Shown: positions 17,712 through 26,869, counted from the stretch's first letter. The stretch: 64,000 bases of DNA from Salinicola sp. (GCA_002695065.1 NZNW01000013.1:1-64000), one strand, 5' to 3'. A program made the numbers and translations. The notes: generated by a model not told the origin, from the sequence alone.

Positions 17712-18746
17712 ATGAAACGCAAGCTAATGGTCTGTGCCGTCATGGCACTCTCCACCGCTGCCACCGTGCAGGCGCAGGACAAGCCGACGCTCTATCTGGG
17801 GGCTTATGGCGGGTCCTTCGAAGGTATCTTCCGCGATTCCATCATTCCCGCGTTCGAGAAGGCTCACAACGTCGACATCGTCTACGTTCCGGGCAATTCC
17901 ACCGACACCCTGGCCAAGTTGCAGGCCCAGCGCAACGATCAGCAGATGGACGTCGCCATCATGGACGACGGCCCCACCTATCAGGCGATCAACTACGGGC
18001 TGTGTCAGTCCCAGGATCAGGATTCCAGCCTCGACGCACTCTACGATTTCGCGCGTTTCCCCGACGACAAGGCGGCGGGCATCGGCATCATTGCCGGCGG
18101 TCTGGCCTATAACAAGGCGATCTTCGACGAGGAGGGCTGGGCGGCGCCCGACTCCTGGGACGACCTTCGCGACGAGCGCTTCGCCGGCGCCATCAACGTC
18201 CCCTCCATCAGTAACAGTTATGGGCTTTATGCGCTGGTGATGATGGCACGCATGAATGGAGGCGGCGAGAGCGATATCGAGCCGGGTTTCAAGGTCTTCG
18301 AGCGTGACATCTCGCCCAACGTGCTCTCTTTCACGCCGTCCCCCGGCAAGACGTCCGAACTCTACCAGAACCACGAGATCGTAATGTCGGTCTGGGGAAG
18401 CGGTCGCGTGCAGTCGCTGGCCGATACCGGTTTCCCCATCGAGTTCGTCTACCCCAAGGAGGGGGCAGTCGCCCTGGTCCAGGGCGCCTGTCTGGTCGAA
18501 GGGTCTAGCCATGCCGACCTGGCCCAGGCATTCATCGACTACCTACTGACGCCTGACGTGCAGATCTTGTTGGCGCGCGAGCGCGGTAACGGTCCCACCA
18601 ACAAGCAGGTCGAACTGCCCGAGGCGCTGGCAGCCAAGGTTCCCTACGGCGACCGCGTCGCCAATCTCGTGACGCTCGACTGGGATACGGTCAACGAGAA
18701 CCGTCAGGCCTGGACCAATCTCTGGAATCGACGCATCGAGCGCTGA
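17712..18746 (+). CDS. ABC transporter periplasmic substrate-binding protein (PotD-like)
   Basis: A 344-residue exported protein with signal peptide MKRKLMVCAVMALSTAATVQA (cleaved before QDKPTLYLG). The mature part has the type II binding fold of the PotD/spermidine-putrescine group: LYLGAYGGSFEG at its start, YVPGNSTDTLAKLQAQ, and GGLAYNKAIFDEEGWAAPDSW. It is preceded by a good ribosome site (GGAGTTAGAGT) and followed by ATPase and two permeases of the same class. The ligand need not be a polyamine: related systems carry opines, 2-aminoethylphosphonate and other amines. Confidence 0.9.
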   Translation: MKRKLMVCAVMALSTAATVQAQDKPTLYLGAYGGSFEGIFRDSIIPAFEKAHNVDIVYVPGNSTDTLAKLQAQRNDQQMDVAIMDDGPTYQAINYGLCQSQDQDSSLDALYDFARFPDDKAAGIGIIAGGLAYNKAIFDEEGWAAPDSWDDLRDERFAGAINVPSISNSYGLYALVMMARMNGGGESDIEPGFKVFERDISPNVLSFTPSPGKTSELYQNHEIVMSVWGSGRVQSLADTGFPIEFVYPKEGAVALVQGACLVEGSSHADLAQAFIDYLLTPDVQILLARERGNGPTNKQVELPEALAAKVPYGDRVANLVTLDWDTVNENRQAWTNLWNRRIER

Positions 18747-18836
18747 TTCGGTGCCGTCTCAAGATCATTGTCAACGGTAAACCCATCAGCGGGTGGCGCT
18801 GCCGCCATGGACGGCGCCGCCCGGGAGTGACTGAGC

Positions 18837-19925
18837 ATGAGCTTCCTGACTCTCGATTCCTTGACCAAGCGCTATGGCGATACGACCGCGGTAGACACGC
18901 TCGATCTCTCCATCGAGCGCGGCGAGTTCGTCTCGCTACTGGGCCCGTCGGGCTGCGGCAAGACCACGACACTCCAGATGATCGCCGGTTTCGCGCTGCC
19001 AAGCGCGGGACGCATCGTCATGGATGGCAGGGACATGACAGATCTGGCGCCCAATGCCCGCGGTTTCGGCATCGTGTTCCAAAGTTATGCGCTGTTTCCG
19101 CACATGACCGTCACCGAAAACGTCGGTTTCGGTCTTGAGATGCGCAAGATCACGGCGCCAGAGCGACGTCGACGCATCCGTCAGGCATTGGGGCTGGTTC
19201 GCCTGGATCATCTCGATGATCGCTACCCGCGAGAACTCTCCGGCGGCCAGCGCCAGCGCGTGGCACTGGCGCGAGCGCTGGTGATCGAGCCGCCACTGCT
19301 GCTGCTTGACGAGCCGCTCTCCAACCTCGATGCCAAGCTGCGCGAGGAAATGCAACTGGAGCTGCGCAACATCCAGCGCAACGTCGGAACGACCACGCTG
19401 ATGGTGACGCACGATCAGGGTGAGGCACTGTCGATGAGCGATCGGGTGGTGGTGATGGATCAGGGCAGGGCGATGCAGATCGCTGAGCCATTCCGTGCCT
19501 ACGAAGAGCCCGCCGACATCTTCGTTTCGACGTTCGTCGGCAAGACCAATCTGCTCGAAGGCCAGGTGGCCGCTGGCACCAACGGGCAGCCCTGCGTGGA
19601 CCTTGGGGGGCAGCGCCTGGACCTGTTCGGTGCGGGCATGGTGGGGGACGGACCCGTGCGGGTGTCGATCCGGCCCGAGAGGCTAGAAATGACGGCCTGT
19701 CGTCAGGGGCTGGTCGACGGCAGGGTCCAGACGCGCCAGTTCGCCGGCGACCACTGGCTCTATCAGATCGACACGCCGGTCGGTCTACTGCTGGCGACCT
19801 GCCCCAACTGTGGTCCGGCCAGCTTCGATGTCGGCGACGAGGTCGGCGTGCGCTGGACACCGGACTCGATGCGCCTGTTGAAGGACCGGCCGAAAACGAC
19901 GCTGTCGCTTGGAGGCATGTCATGA
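18837..19925 (+). CDS. ABC transporter ATP-binding protein (PotA-like)
   Basis: A 362-residue ATPase. Walker A is GPSGCGKTT (about 36-44), the signature is LSGGQRQRVALARAL, Walker B is LLLLDEPLSNLDAKLRE and the switch His is in MVTHDQGEA. Residues after about 240 form the TOBE regulatory domain typical of MOI-type importers such as PotA, FbpC and UgpC. Its last 4 bp overlap the start of the first permease gene (19922-19925), so it belongs to the operon with the binding protein and permeases. Confidence 0.95.
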   Translation: MSFLTLDSLTKRYGDTTAVDTLDLSIERGEFVSLLGPSGCGKTTTLQMIAGFALPSAGRIVMDGRDMTDLAPNARGFGIVFQSYALFPHMTVTENVGFGLEMRKITAPERRRRIRQALGLVRLDHLDDRYPRELSGGQRQRVALARALVIEPPLLLLDEPLSNLDAKLREEMQLELRNIQRNVGTTTLMVTHDQGEALSMSDRVVVMDQGRAMQIAEPFRAYEEPADIFVSTFVGKTNLLEGQVAAGTNGQPCVDLGGQRLDLFGAGMVGDGPVRVSIRPERLEMTACRQGLVDGRVQTRQFAGDHWLYQIDTPVGLLLATCPNCGPASFDVGDEVGVRWTPDSMRLLKDRPKTTLSLGGMS

Positions 19926-20839
19926 CCGAAACGGTAATGGAGACAATGCGGCCGAGGTCGCCGAACCGCGCCAGGCACCTGGAGCGTTGGTTGCCGCTGT
20001 GGCTCACCGGGCCCGCCGCCGTGTTCTTCCTGGTGCTGCTGGGCATGCCGCTGCTGATGACGCTGGCGCTATCGTTCTACACCTTCGATTATACCGCCGG
20101 GATCGATAAGACACTGACCTTCGCCAACTACGCTGAAGTGCTTTTCGACGGCTATTTCCACGAGATTTTCCTGCGAACCTACGCCATCAGCCTCGTCACC
20201 ACGGTGCTCTGTGTGCTGCTGGGCGCGCCCGAGGCCTACATCCTCTATCGCATGCGTAGCCCCTGGCGATCGATCTTCCTGCTGGTGACGCTAGGGCCGC
20301 TGTTGATTTCGGTGGTCGTGCGAACCCTGGGCTGGGTGCTGCTGATCGGCGGCAATGGCCTGCTCAGTCAGCTGTTGCAGGGGCTGGGGTTGGCCGGTTC
20401 GCGCGGCGTGAGTCTCATGTACACCCATACCGGGGTGGTGATCGCCATGGTTCACGTGCTGGTGCCGTTCATGGTGATTTCGGTCTGGGCGTCGTTGCGC
20501 AAGGTCGATCTGAGTACCGGAGATGCCGCACTTTCGCTCGGCGCCAAGCCGTTCACCGTGATGCGCCGGGTGATCTTTCCGCAGGTCCTGCCGGGCGTGC
20601 TGTCGGGCAGTCTGATCGTGTTCGCGCTGACAGCGAGCTATTTCGCCACGCCCTCGATCATCGGCGGCCGGCGCCTCAAGGTCGTCGCCACCAGCGTCTA
20701 CGACGAGTACCTCAGCACCATGAACTGGCCGCTGGGTGCATCGATCTCGATCGTGCTGCTGCTGCTCAACGTGATCATCGTCATGAGTTACAGCAGATGG
20801 GTAGAGAGGCGTTTTCGCCGCACCCTGGGGGAGGGCTGA
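19922..20839 (+). CDS. ABC transporter permease (PotB-like)
   Basis: A 305-residue inner-membrane permease with six predicted helices. The cytoplasmic EAA loop (DAALSLGAKPFTVMRRVIFPQ) near residue 205 is where the ATPase docks. It overlaps the ATPase gene by 4 bp and is followed 2 bp later by the second permease, as in pot-type operons. It resembles PotB/PhnU-class permeases. Confidence 0.92.
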   Translation: MTETVMETMRPRSPNRARHLERWLPLWLTGPAAVFFLVLLGMPLLMTLALSFYTFDYTAGIDKTLTFANYAEVLFDGYFHEIFLRTYAISLVTTVLCVLLGAPEAYILYRMRSPWRSIFLLVTLGPLLISVVVRTLGWVLLIGGNGLLSQLLQGLGLAGSRGVSLMYTHTGVVIAMVHVLVPFMVISVWASLRKVDLSTGDAALSLGAKPFTVMRRVIFPQVLPGVLSGSLIVFALTASYFATPSIIGGRRLKVVATSVYDEYLSTMNWPLGASISIVLLLLNVIIVMSYSRWVERRFRRTLGEG

Positions 20840-20841
20840 GC

Positions 20842-21648
20842 ATGAGTGTCGACAGCCGTCGCAACGGGCGCCTGGCGCTCGCTTTTCATACCCTGTTCGT
20901 GATCTTCCTGCTGGCGCCACTGGTGGTGATAATCCTGGTGGCCTTCACGCCCAAGGGCTACCTTTCGTATCCTACCGCCGGCTTCTCGCTGCGCTGGTTT
21001 CGCGAGATTCTGGAACGGCCCGACTTCATCGACGCCTTCTACCATAGCCTCAACCTGGGCATAGTCTCGGCAACGCTGGCGACACTGTTGTCGATCCCGG
21101 CGGCGTTGGCGCTGGCGCGTTTCCGTTTCGCGGGGCGCGAGTTTCTCAATGGCCTGTTCCTCTCCCCGTTGATGATCCCGCACATCGTGCTCGGGGTGGC
21201 ATTCCTGCGCTTCTTTTCCGAGATCGGTATCGGCGGCACCTTCGCCTCGCTGGTATTAGCCCACGTCATCATCGTCATGCCCTACACGCTCCGCCTGGTG
21301 CTGGCGGCGGTGATGGGGCTCGATCGCGAGACGGAGCGCGCCGCCGTTTCGCTGGGGGCGAACCCGTTCACCAGCTTTCGTCGGATCACCTTGCCGCAGA
21401 TGCTGCCCGGCGTCGCAGGTGGCTGGATGCTGGCCTTCATCACCAGCTTCGACGAACTCACCATGACCGTGTTCGTCGCCTCGCCGAGCAACACCACACT
21501 GCCGGTCAAGATGTACAACTACATCGAGCAGACCATCGATCCGCTGCTGGCCTCGGTATCGACCGTGATCATCGTGCTGACCGTGGCGTTCATGCTGGTG
21601 CTGGATCGCTTCTATGGCCTGGATCGGGTGCTGAGCGGCAAGGGTTAG
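20842..21648 (+). CDS. ABC transporter permease (PotC-like)
   Basis: A 268-residue inner-membrane permease. The EAA loop reads ERAAVSLGANPFTSFRRITL, followed by PQMLPGVAGG; membrane helices are spread evenly through the protein. The ATG at 20842, 2 bp after the stop of the first permease, is chosen over an upstream in-frame start that would overlap that gene. It forms the transmembrane pore with the first permease. The next gene begins 95 bp downstream, so the oxidase set may share the transcript. Confidence 0.92.
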   Translation: MSVDSRRNGRLALAFHTLFVIFLLAPLVVIILVAFTPKGYLSYPTAGFSLRWFREILERPDFIDAFYHSLNLGIVSATLATLLSIPAALALARFRFAGREFLNGLFLSPLMIPHIVLGVAFLRFFSEIGIGGTFASLVLAHVIIVMPYTLRLVLAAVMGLDRETERAAVSLGANPFTSFRRITLPQMLPGVAGGWMLAFITSFDELTMTVFVASPSNTTLPVKMYNYIEQTIDPLLASVSTVIIVLTVAFMLVLDRFYGLDRVLSGKG

Positions 21649-21743
21649 AGCAGGGGTTCGGCGTTCGCGCGTCGAGCCGGGGCGACCGCCGTTCATGGCG
21701 GTGCAATCGAATCGGTGACAGCCGTCAGGGCTTGGGATGGGTT

Positions 21744-22862
21744 ATGGCGAATTACGATTTTGCGGTGGTCGGTGGCGGTCTGGTCGGTAGCGCCATCGCC
21801 TACGGATTGTGCGGCGAGGGACATCGGGTCGTCGTGATGGACGAGGGCGACGTCGCCTATCGCGCGTCGCGGGGCAACTTCGGCCTGGTGTGGATCCAGA
21901 GCAAGGGGTTGGGCATGCCCAACTATTCGGACTGGAGCCAGAGTTCGTCACGACTGTGGCTCGAACTGGCGCCTGAGCTCAAGGAGTTGACCGGCATCGA
22001 TGTCCAGCACCAGCGCAGCGGTGGCGTGCATATCTGCCACACCGAACGGGAGTGGCTGCAGCGCCGCGAGACGATGGATCGGCTATCGCGCGAGACCGAA
22101 GGGCGGTTTCATTTCGAGATGCTCGATCACCGGGCGCTGGCGTCGCTGGTGCCCGCGATCGGGGGTGATGTCTTCGGCGCCTCGTGGACGCCAATGGATG
22201 GCCACGCCAACCCACTCTACCTGTTGCGTGCGCTGCATGCCGGAATTCACCAGCGGGACGGTGAATATCGCCGTGGGGGCCCGGTGCGTCGTATCGCGCG
22301 GGACGGTGGGGCGTTCCGGCTCGAACGGGATGGCGAGAGTGTCCACTGCCAACGGGTGGTGCTGGCCGCCGGTCTGGGCAACAGAGGGCTGGCGGAGCAG
22401 GTTGGACTCGAGGCACCGCTGCTGCCCAACCGCGGCGAGGTGATGATCACCGAGCGCGTCGCACCGCTGCTGGACATCCCCACGACCTACCTGCGCCAGA
22501 CTGGCGAGGGTTCACTGCAGATCGGCGACTCCCACGAGGATGTCGGCATGAACGACGGCACCCGCACCGAAGTCCTGGCGGATATCGCGCAGCGGGCGTT
22601 ACGGGCCTTTCCTCGCCTGCGCGATGTGCGCATCGTCCGGAGCTGGGGAGCGTTGCGGGTGATGACGCCGGACGGCTGTCCGATCTACCAGGCCTCCGTC
22701 ACTCATCCGGGAGCCTACCTGGCTTGCTGCCACAGCGGCGTGACGCTGGCGGCGGCACATGCCAAACGTCTCGCCCCCTGGATCGGCGGCGGCGAATACC
22801 CCGAGGAGATCGTCCCACTCACCGCGGAGAGATTCCATGTTCGCGTATCTGAAACGGCCTGA
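21744..22862 (+). CDS. FAD-dependent amine/imino-acid oxidase subunit (HcnC/OoxB-like, DAO fold)
   Basis: A 372-residue flavoprotein of the DAO/glycine-oxidase superfamily. The dinucleotide motif VVGGGLVGSAIAYGL lies at the N-terminus; SRGNFGLVW, PLLPNRGEVMITER and the late RSWGALRVMTPDGCPI and CHSGVTLAAAHAK segments are typical of the beta subunit of opine, D-hydroxyproline and cyanide-forming glycine dehydrogenases. In those enzymes this subunit oxidises a C-N bond and passes electrons to the partners encoded by the next two genes. ATG 21744 is preferred to a TTG 12 bp upstream. It overlaps the next gene by 26 bp. Confidence 0.88.
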   Translation: MANYDFAVVGGGLVGSAIAYGLCGEGHRVVVMDEGDVAYRASRGNFGLVWIQSKGLGMPNYSDWSQSSSRLWLELAPELKELTGIDVQHQRSGGVHICHTEREWLQRRETMDRLSRETEGRFHFEMLDHRALASLVPAIGGDVFGASWTPMDGHANPLYLLRALHAGIHQRDGEYRRGGPVRRIARDGGAFRLERDGESVHCQRVVLAAGLGNRGLAEQVGLEAPLLPNRGEVMITERVAPLLDIPTTYLRQTGEGSLQIGDSHEDVGMNDGTRTEVLADIAQRALRAFPRLRDVRIVRSWGALRVMTPDGCPIYQASVTHPGAYLACCHSGVTLAAAHAKRLAPWIGGGEYPEEIVPLTAERFHVRVSETA

Positions 22863-23136
22863 AGAGGGCCGTACCGTCACCATCGAGTATGAGGGTCGAA
22901 AGCTGATCGCCAGGGCCGGAGACACGGTTGCGGCGGCACTCCTCGCGTCCGGTATCGATCGCTTCCGGTCCACGCCGGTCAGCCAGTCGCCGCGAGGCCC
23001 GTGGTGCATGATGGGCGCCTGTTTCGATTGCCTGCTGGAGATCGATGGTGTGCCCAACCGCCAGGGATGTCAGGTTACGGTGGTCGAGGGCATGACGGTG
23101 AGAAGCCAGCAAGGCGCACGGAGGGTCTCGCCATGA
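22837..23136 (+). CDS. Small (2Fe-2S)-binding subunit (HcnA/OoxA N-terminal type)
   Basis: A 99-residue protein of the ferredoxin-like fold found as a separate small subunit in HcnA-type dehydrogenases. The four cluster cysteines are seen in GPWCMMGACFDCLLEIDGV followed by NRQGCQV. RTVTIEYEGRKLIARAGDTVAAALLASG is the usual N-terminal half. The gene overlaps the upstream oxidase by 26 bp and the downstream flavoprotein by 4 bp, which argues for a stoichiometric complex. Confidence 0.9.
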   Translation: MFAYLKRPEEGRTVTIEYEGRKLIARAGDTVAAALLASGIDRFRSTPVSQSPRGPWCMMGACFDCLLEIDGVPNRQGCQVTVVEGMTVRSQQGARRVSP

Positions 23137-24563
23137 AGACGATTCCACTGGCGATTATCGGTGCCGGCCCGGCTGGGATTGCGGCGGCGCTAACCGCAGC
23201 ACGCCATGGGCTGAAGCCGGTCGTTTTCGATGAGCAGCCCGCACCCGGCGGACAGATCTACCGGGCACTGGAATCGACGCCGCTGCGCGATCCCGAACTG
23301 CTGGGCCAGGATTACTGGCACGGACGATCGTTGATCGAGGCACTGCGACGCGAGTCGGTCGACTATCGCCCCGGCCATATGGTGTGGCAGTTGACCCGGG
23401 ATGGTGAGATCGGCGTGCTCGCAGGTGACACCGCAGCGTTGATCCGGGCCGAGCGCATCGTTCTCGCCACCGGTGCCCAGGAACGGCCATTTCCCGTCCC
23501 CGGCTGGACGCTGCCCGGCGTCATGGGCGCCGGCGCCGCTCAGGTACTGCTCAAGACCTCCGGTGTCGTCGCCCAGGCTCCCATGGTCCTGGCCGGTAGC
23601 GGGCCTCTGCTCTATCTGGTGGCGGTGCAGTACCTGCGTGCCGGGGCGAAAGTTGCCGCCATTCTCGAGACGACATCGAAGGAGAACCGGCGACTGGCCC
23701 TGGCGCATATCGGCGGGGCCATCAGAGGCTGGCGCTACCTGAAGAAAGGGGCGGAGCTACTGCGCGAACTGAAGCGCGCCGGGGTCCGTCACGAGCGTCA
23801 CGTCGTCGCGTTGCGCGCCGAGGGTGATGAGACGCTGACCGGCGTGGGTTGGCGGACGGCCGACCGACCCGACGACTGGCAGCACTGCGAGGCGACCACG
23901 CTGCTGCTCCATCACGGCGTGGTGCCCAACGTCCAGATGACCAGAGCGCTTGGCGGCGCGCACGACTGGTCCGAACAGCAGCTCTGCTGGCGGCCGCGGC
24001 GGGATGCGTTCGGCCGCAGCGACATCGAGAACTTCTTCATCGCTGGTGACGGTGGCGGGATCGGAGGAGCACGCGCGGCCCAACTTCAGGGCGAGCTAGC
24101 GGCGTTGGCGGCGCTCGAATCGCTGGGCCATATCGATGGCCCCACGCTGGCACGCGAGGCTGCGCCAGCACGCAGGAAACTCGACGCAGAGCTCGTCGTT
24201 CGTCCCTTCCTGGATGCCCTCTATCGGCCAGGCGACAGCTGGCGACGGCCGGACGACGACGTCGTGGTCTGCCGTTGCGAGGAGATCTCCGCCGGCGAGA
24301 TCCGCCGCGTCGCCAAGCTCGGCTGTGCGGGCCCCAATCAGATGAAGTCTTTCACCCGCTGCGGCATGGGGCCCTGTCAGGGACGCTTGTGTGGTCTGAC
24401 GGTGAGCGAGATCCTCGCTGCGGAAAACGACCAGAGTCTGGAGCAGACCGGCTACTACCGCCTGCGTCCGCCTTTCAAGCCCATCACTTTGGGGCAACTG
24501 GCCAGCGCGGCGGGGGGTGCCCCGGAAGCGCCGGCGCGGAACGAGACCGAGACCGCTTCGTGA
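23133..24563 (+). CDS. FAD/NAD(P)-binding oxidoreductase with C-terminal Fe-S domain (HcnB/OoxA-like)
   Basis: A 476-residue flavoprotein. An N-terminal FAD motif IIGAGPAGIAAALTAARHG, a GGQIYRALE segment, IVLATGAQERPFPVPGWTLPGV, and a second nucleotide-binding GSGPLLYLVAVQYLRAG precede a C-terminal BFD-like [2Fe-2S] domain with cysteines in CRCEEIS (about 418-424), then RCGMGPCQGRLC. This is the alpha subunit of HcnABC/opine-dehydrogenase complexes, which receives electrons from the oxidase subunit. Start ATG 23133 overlaps the ferredoxin gene by 4 bp. Confidence 0.9.
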   Translation: MKTIPLAIIGAGPAGIAAALTAARHGLKPVVFDEQPAPGGQIYRALESTPLRDPELLGQDYWHGRSLIEALRRESVDYRPGHMVWQLTRDGEIGVLAGDTAALIRAERIVLATGAQERPFPVPGWTLPGVMGAGAAQVLLKTSGVVAQAPMVLAGSGPLLYLVAVQYLRAGAKVAAILETTSKENRRLALAHIGGAIRGWRYLKKGAELLRELKRAGVRHERHVVALRAEGDETLTGVGWRTADRPDDWQHCEATTLLLHHGVVPNVQMTRALGGAHDWSEQQLCWRPRRDAFGRSDIENFFIAGDGGGIGGARAAQLQGELAALAALESLGHIDGPTLAREAAPARRKLDAELVVRPFLDALYRPGDSWRRPDDDVVVCRCEEISAGEIRRVAKLGCAGPNQMKSFTRCGMGPCQGRLCGLTVSEILAAENDQSLEQTGYYRLRPPFKPITLGQLASAAGGAPEAPARNETETAS

Positions 24564-25711
24564 AGCCCACGGCGCTAGTCATCGGGGGCGGTCTACATGG
24601 CGCGAGCGCGGCGACGCAACTGGCGCGTAGCGGCTTCCGGGTGACCGTGGTCGAGAAGAACTACGCCGGTCGGCACGCCTCCGGCGTCAATGCCGGGGGC
24701 GTGAGGCGGCTGGGCCGGCATCCCGCCGAAATCCCGCTGGCGGTCGCTGCCCTCGCGCGCTGGCAGCGACTCGAAACGCTGATCGGCGACGATGGCGGAT
24801 TCCATCCCTGCGGCCAGATCAAGGTGGCCGAGAACGACGAGGACATGGCCAGGTTGGTGTCGCGTGCGGCCGAGGTCCGCGAGCTCGGCTTCGATCATGA
24901 AATCATCCTCTCCCGGGAAGAGCTGCGCCGACGCGTGCCGGCAGTGGCACCGCACTGCGTGGGCGCGCTGGCCTGCGATGGCGATGGTGCGGCCAATCCC
25001 TACCGCACGCTGACCGCTTGGCGTCGACAGTCACAGCGCGAAGGTGCGATATGGCGGGAAGGCGTGCAGGTGACCCGCGTGGACCGGGTCCCCGGTGGCG
25101 GCTGGCGACTCTCCACCGATCATCCCGATCTGCCCGGCCTGGATGCCGATTGGCTGATCAACTGCGCCGGCGGCTGGGCGGGTGGGTTGTGTGGGGCACT
25201 CGACGAGTGCGTGGCGATGCAGCCCCAGGCGTTGATGCTGACGATCACCGAGCGCGTGACGCCGTTTCTCGGCCCGGTGATCGGCAGCGCATCGCGCGCG
25301 CTGTCATTCAAGCAGATGGACAACGGCAGCGTGATGATCGGCGGCGGCATCGCGGGATGCATCGATACCGGCGGCGAGCATGCAGACGTGCGCCTGGCGG
25401 GCCTGGCCCAGAACGTGCAGACCGCGCTTGGGCTGTTCCCGTTCATGCGCGACGTTCGCGTGGTGCGCACCTGGGCGGGTATCGAGGGGGTGACCGGGGA
25501 TGGCATTCCCGTGCTGGGCCTGAGCTGGCGACATCCGAGGCTGATCCACTCCTTCGGCTACTCGGCCCACGGCTTCCAGTTGTCGGCCATTACCGGCGAA
25601 ATCGTCCGGGACCTCGCGCTGGAGCGGGAACCCGCGTTGCCGATCGCGCCGTTCGACATACGACGTTTCGATTCGTCCTCCGCGGCTGCGCGGGCGAGTC
25701 ATACACACTGA
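24560..25711 (+). CDS. Second FAD-dependent oxidoreductase (DAO fold)
   Basis: A 383-residue flavoprotein distinct from the first oxidase subunit. The FAD motif LVIGGGLHGASAATQLARSG opens the protein, followed by GRHASGVNAGGVRRLGRHP, and the end carries RVVRTWAGIEGVTGDGIPVLG and HGFQLSAITGEIV. I chose GTG 24560, which overlaps the previous stop by 4 bp (GTGA), because the FAD motif follows at once. It may oxidise the product of the first dehydrogenase or a stereoisomer of the substrate; sarcosine/D-amino-acid dehydrogenase-like activity is possible. Confidence 0.87.
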   Translation: MKPTALVIGGGLHGASAATQLARSGFRVTVVEKNYAGRHASGVNAGGVRRLGRHPAEIPLAVAALARWQRLETLIGDDGGFHPCGQIKVAENDEDMARLVSRAAEVRELGFDHEIILSREELRRRVPAVAPHCVGALACDGDGAANPYRTLTAWRRQSQREGAIWREGVQVTRVDRVPGGGWRLSTDHPDLPGLDADWLINCAGGWAGGLCGALDECVAMQPQALMLTITERVTPFLGPVIGSASRALSFKQMDNGSVMIGGGIAGCIDTGGEHADVRLAGLAQNVQTALGLFPFMRDVRVVRTWAGIEGVTGDGIPVLGLSWRHPRLIHSFGYSAHGFQLSAITGEIVRDLALEREPALPIAPFDIRRFDSSSAAARASHTH

Positions 25712-25759
25712 CGGCATCGGCCGTCGACTTTTCGACAGCGATCGACAGGAGCGTTCTTC

Positions 25760-26110
25760 ATGAGCGATATCAAGCGTCATATTCCGACACCCATCATGCA
25801 CCGTGTGGTCGAGGCCAACGGTTTTCTGTTCCTGGGAGGAATCGTGGCCGAGGACCGGTCTCAGGACATGGCAGGGCAGACTCGCCAGATTCTGGACAAG
25901 ATCGATGCCTACCTCGCCGAGGCGGGTTCCGACAAGCACAAGATCGTCGCGGCGACGCTCTATGCGACCGACCTAGGGCAGAAGGATGCCATGAACGATG
26001 TCTGGAAGGTCTGGCTGGATCCGGCGCCATTGCCGGCGCGGGCAACCCTGGGCGTGAGCGATCTGGCTCCGGGTGCGCTACTGGAGGTGGTCGTCACTGC
26101 GGTCAAGTGA
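25760..26110 (+). CDS. RidA family enamine/imine deaminase
   Basis: A 116-residue RidA/YjgF/Rid-family protein. Members hydrolyse reactive enamine or imine intermediates to keto acids and ammonia. The family pattern is visible in VEANGFLFLGGIVAED, QTRQILDKIDAYLAEAGSD and PARATLGVSDLAPGALLEV; the arginine of PARAT corresponds to the conserved carboxylate-binding Arg. Its position after four flavin/Fe-S genes fits clearing of imines released by the oxidases. The last 33 bp overlap the end of the convergent glutamine amidotransferase gene. Confidence 0.92.
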   Translation: MSDIKRHIPTPIMHRVVEANGFLFLGGIVAEDRSQDMAGQTRQILDKIDAYLAEAGSDKHKIVAATLYATDLGQKDAMNDVWKVWLDPAPLPARATLGVSDLAPGALLEVVVTAVK

Positions 26111-26869
26111 TCGGCCGTCATCCCCGGGGCTTTGCATCGGGGTGGCAGCCCCCGTTCGGGCCGCATCCACCAGCGCCCGGATCAACCGTTGTTGCGAGCG
26201 GCTGAAGAGCAGGAACTCCGGATGCCACTGCACGCCAATGAGAAAGGGGTGGCGGTCGCTCTCGATCGCCTGCACCAGGTCGTCGCGGTCATGGGCGACC
26301 ACCTTCAGCCCGTCCCCCGGCCGATCCACCGCTTGGTGGTGAAGGCTGTTCACGTGGCAGTAGCGGCGGTTGAGAATGTCGGCCAGCTGGCTGAATGGCT
26401 CGATCTCGATGCGCTTGCGCGGCAGCACCATGCGCCGGTTCCTAATGTGGCGATAGGTCGTCTGGATGTCCTCGATCAGGCTGCCACCGCAGTGGATGTT
26501 GATGATCTGGGCGCCGCGACAGATGCCCAGGATCGGTATCCGCTCCGGTAGATAGCGGGCCAGCAGTTCGAGTTCGAGCTCGTCGCGGGCGGGGTCGATG
26601 CGAACGTCGAGTTGCATCTCGCCGCCGTAGCGCTGGGCACCGATATCGTCGCCCCCGCCGATGATCAGGCCGTCCACCGGCCGTCGCAGCGGACGCGCGG
26701 GCGAGATCCGCAGCGGCCTGCCTCCGGCGCGCCAGACCGAGATCCAGTCGCACCACCAGGCCAGGAAGCTCTTGTGATCCGAGGTGGTGATACCGATCAG
26801 CGGCCGGCTCGTCCTGCGTGTCGATCCGGATCGCCGTTTACGTTCGGATTGGGCTTGCGTCGAATCCAT
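26078..26869 (-). CDS. Class I glutamine amidotransferase (PuuD-like gamma-glutamyl hydrolase)
   Basis: A 263-residue peptidase C26-type protein. The catalytic triad is recognisable: Cys117 in GICRGAQIINIHCGG, and His217/Glu219 in GVQWHPEF. PuuD relatives hydrolyse gamma-glutamyl amides or isopeptides. The start ATG overlaps the amidoligase stop by one base (TGATG), so the pair is translationally coupled. Amidoligase plus class I amidotransferase pairs were predicted by Iyer, Abhiman and Aravind (2009) to make and cut amide-linked metabolites. The N-terminal 20 residues are basic and low in conservation. Confidence 0.88.
   Translation of the reverse strand: MDSTQAQSERKRRSGSTRRTSRPLIGITTSDHKSFLAWWCDWISVWRAGGRPLRISPARPLRRPVDGLIIGGGDDIGAQRYGGEMQLDVRIDPARDELELELLARYLPERIPILGICRGAQIINIHCGGSLIEDIQTTYRHIRNRRMVLPRKRIEIEPFSQLADILNRRYCHVNSLHHQAVDRPGDGLKVVAHDRDDLVQAIESDRHPFLIGVQWHPEFLLFSRSQQRLIRALVDAARTGAATPMQSPGDDGRSLDRSDDHLQ

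Noticed and set aside
17712..21648. Calling the ABC transporter a true polyamine (potABCD) importer
   Set aside because: Only class-level similarity is visible; the neighbouring oxidases fit other amines equally, so no gene symbols or substrate were assigned.
21744..24563. hcnABC hydrogen cyanide synthase
   Set aside because: The subunit plan matches, but the same plan is shared by opine and hydroxyproline dehydrogenases, the gene order differs (C-A-B) and an importer, extra oxidase and RidA point to catabolism.
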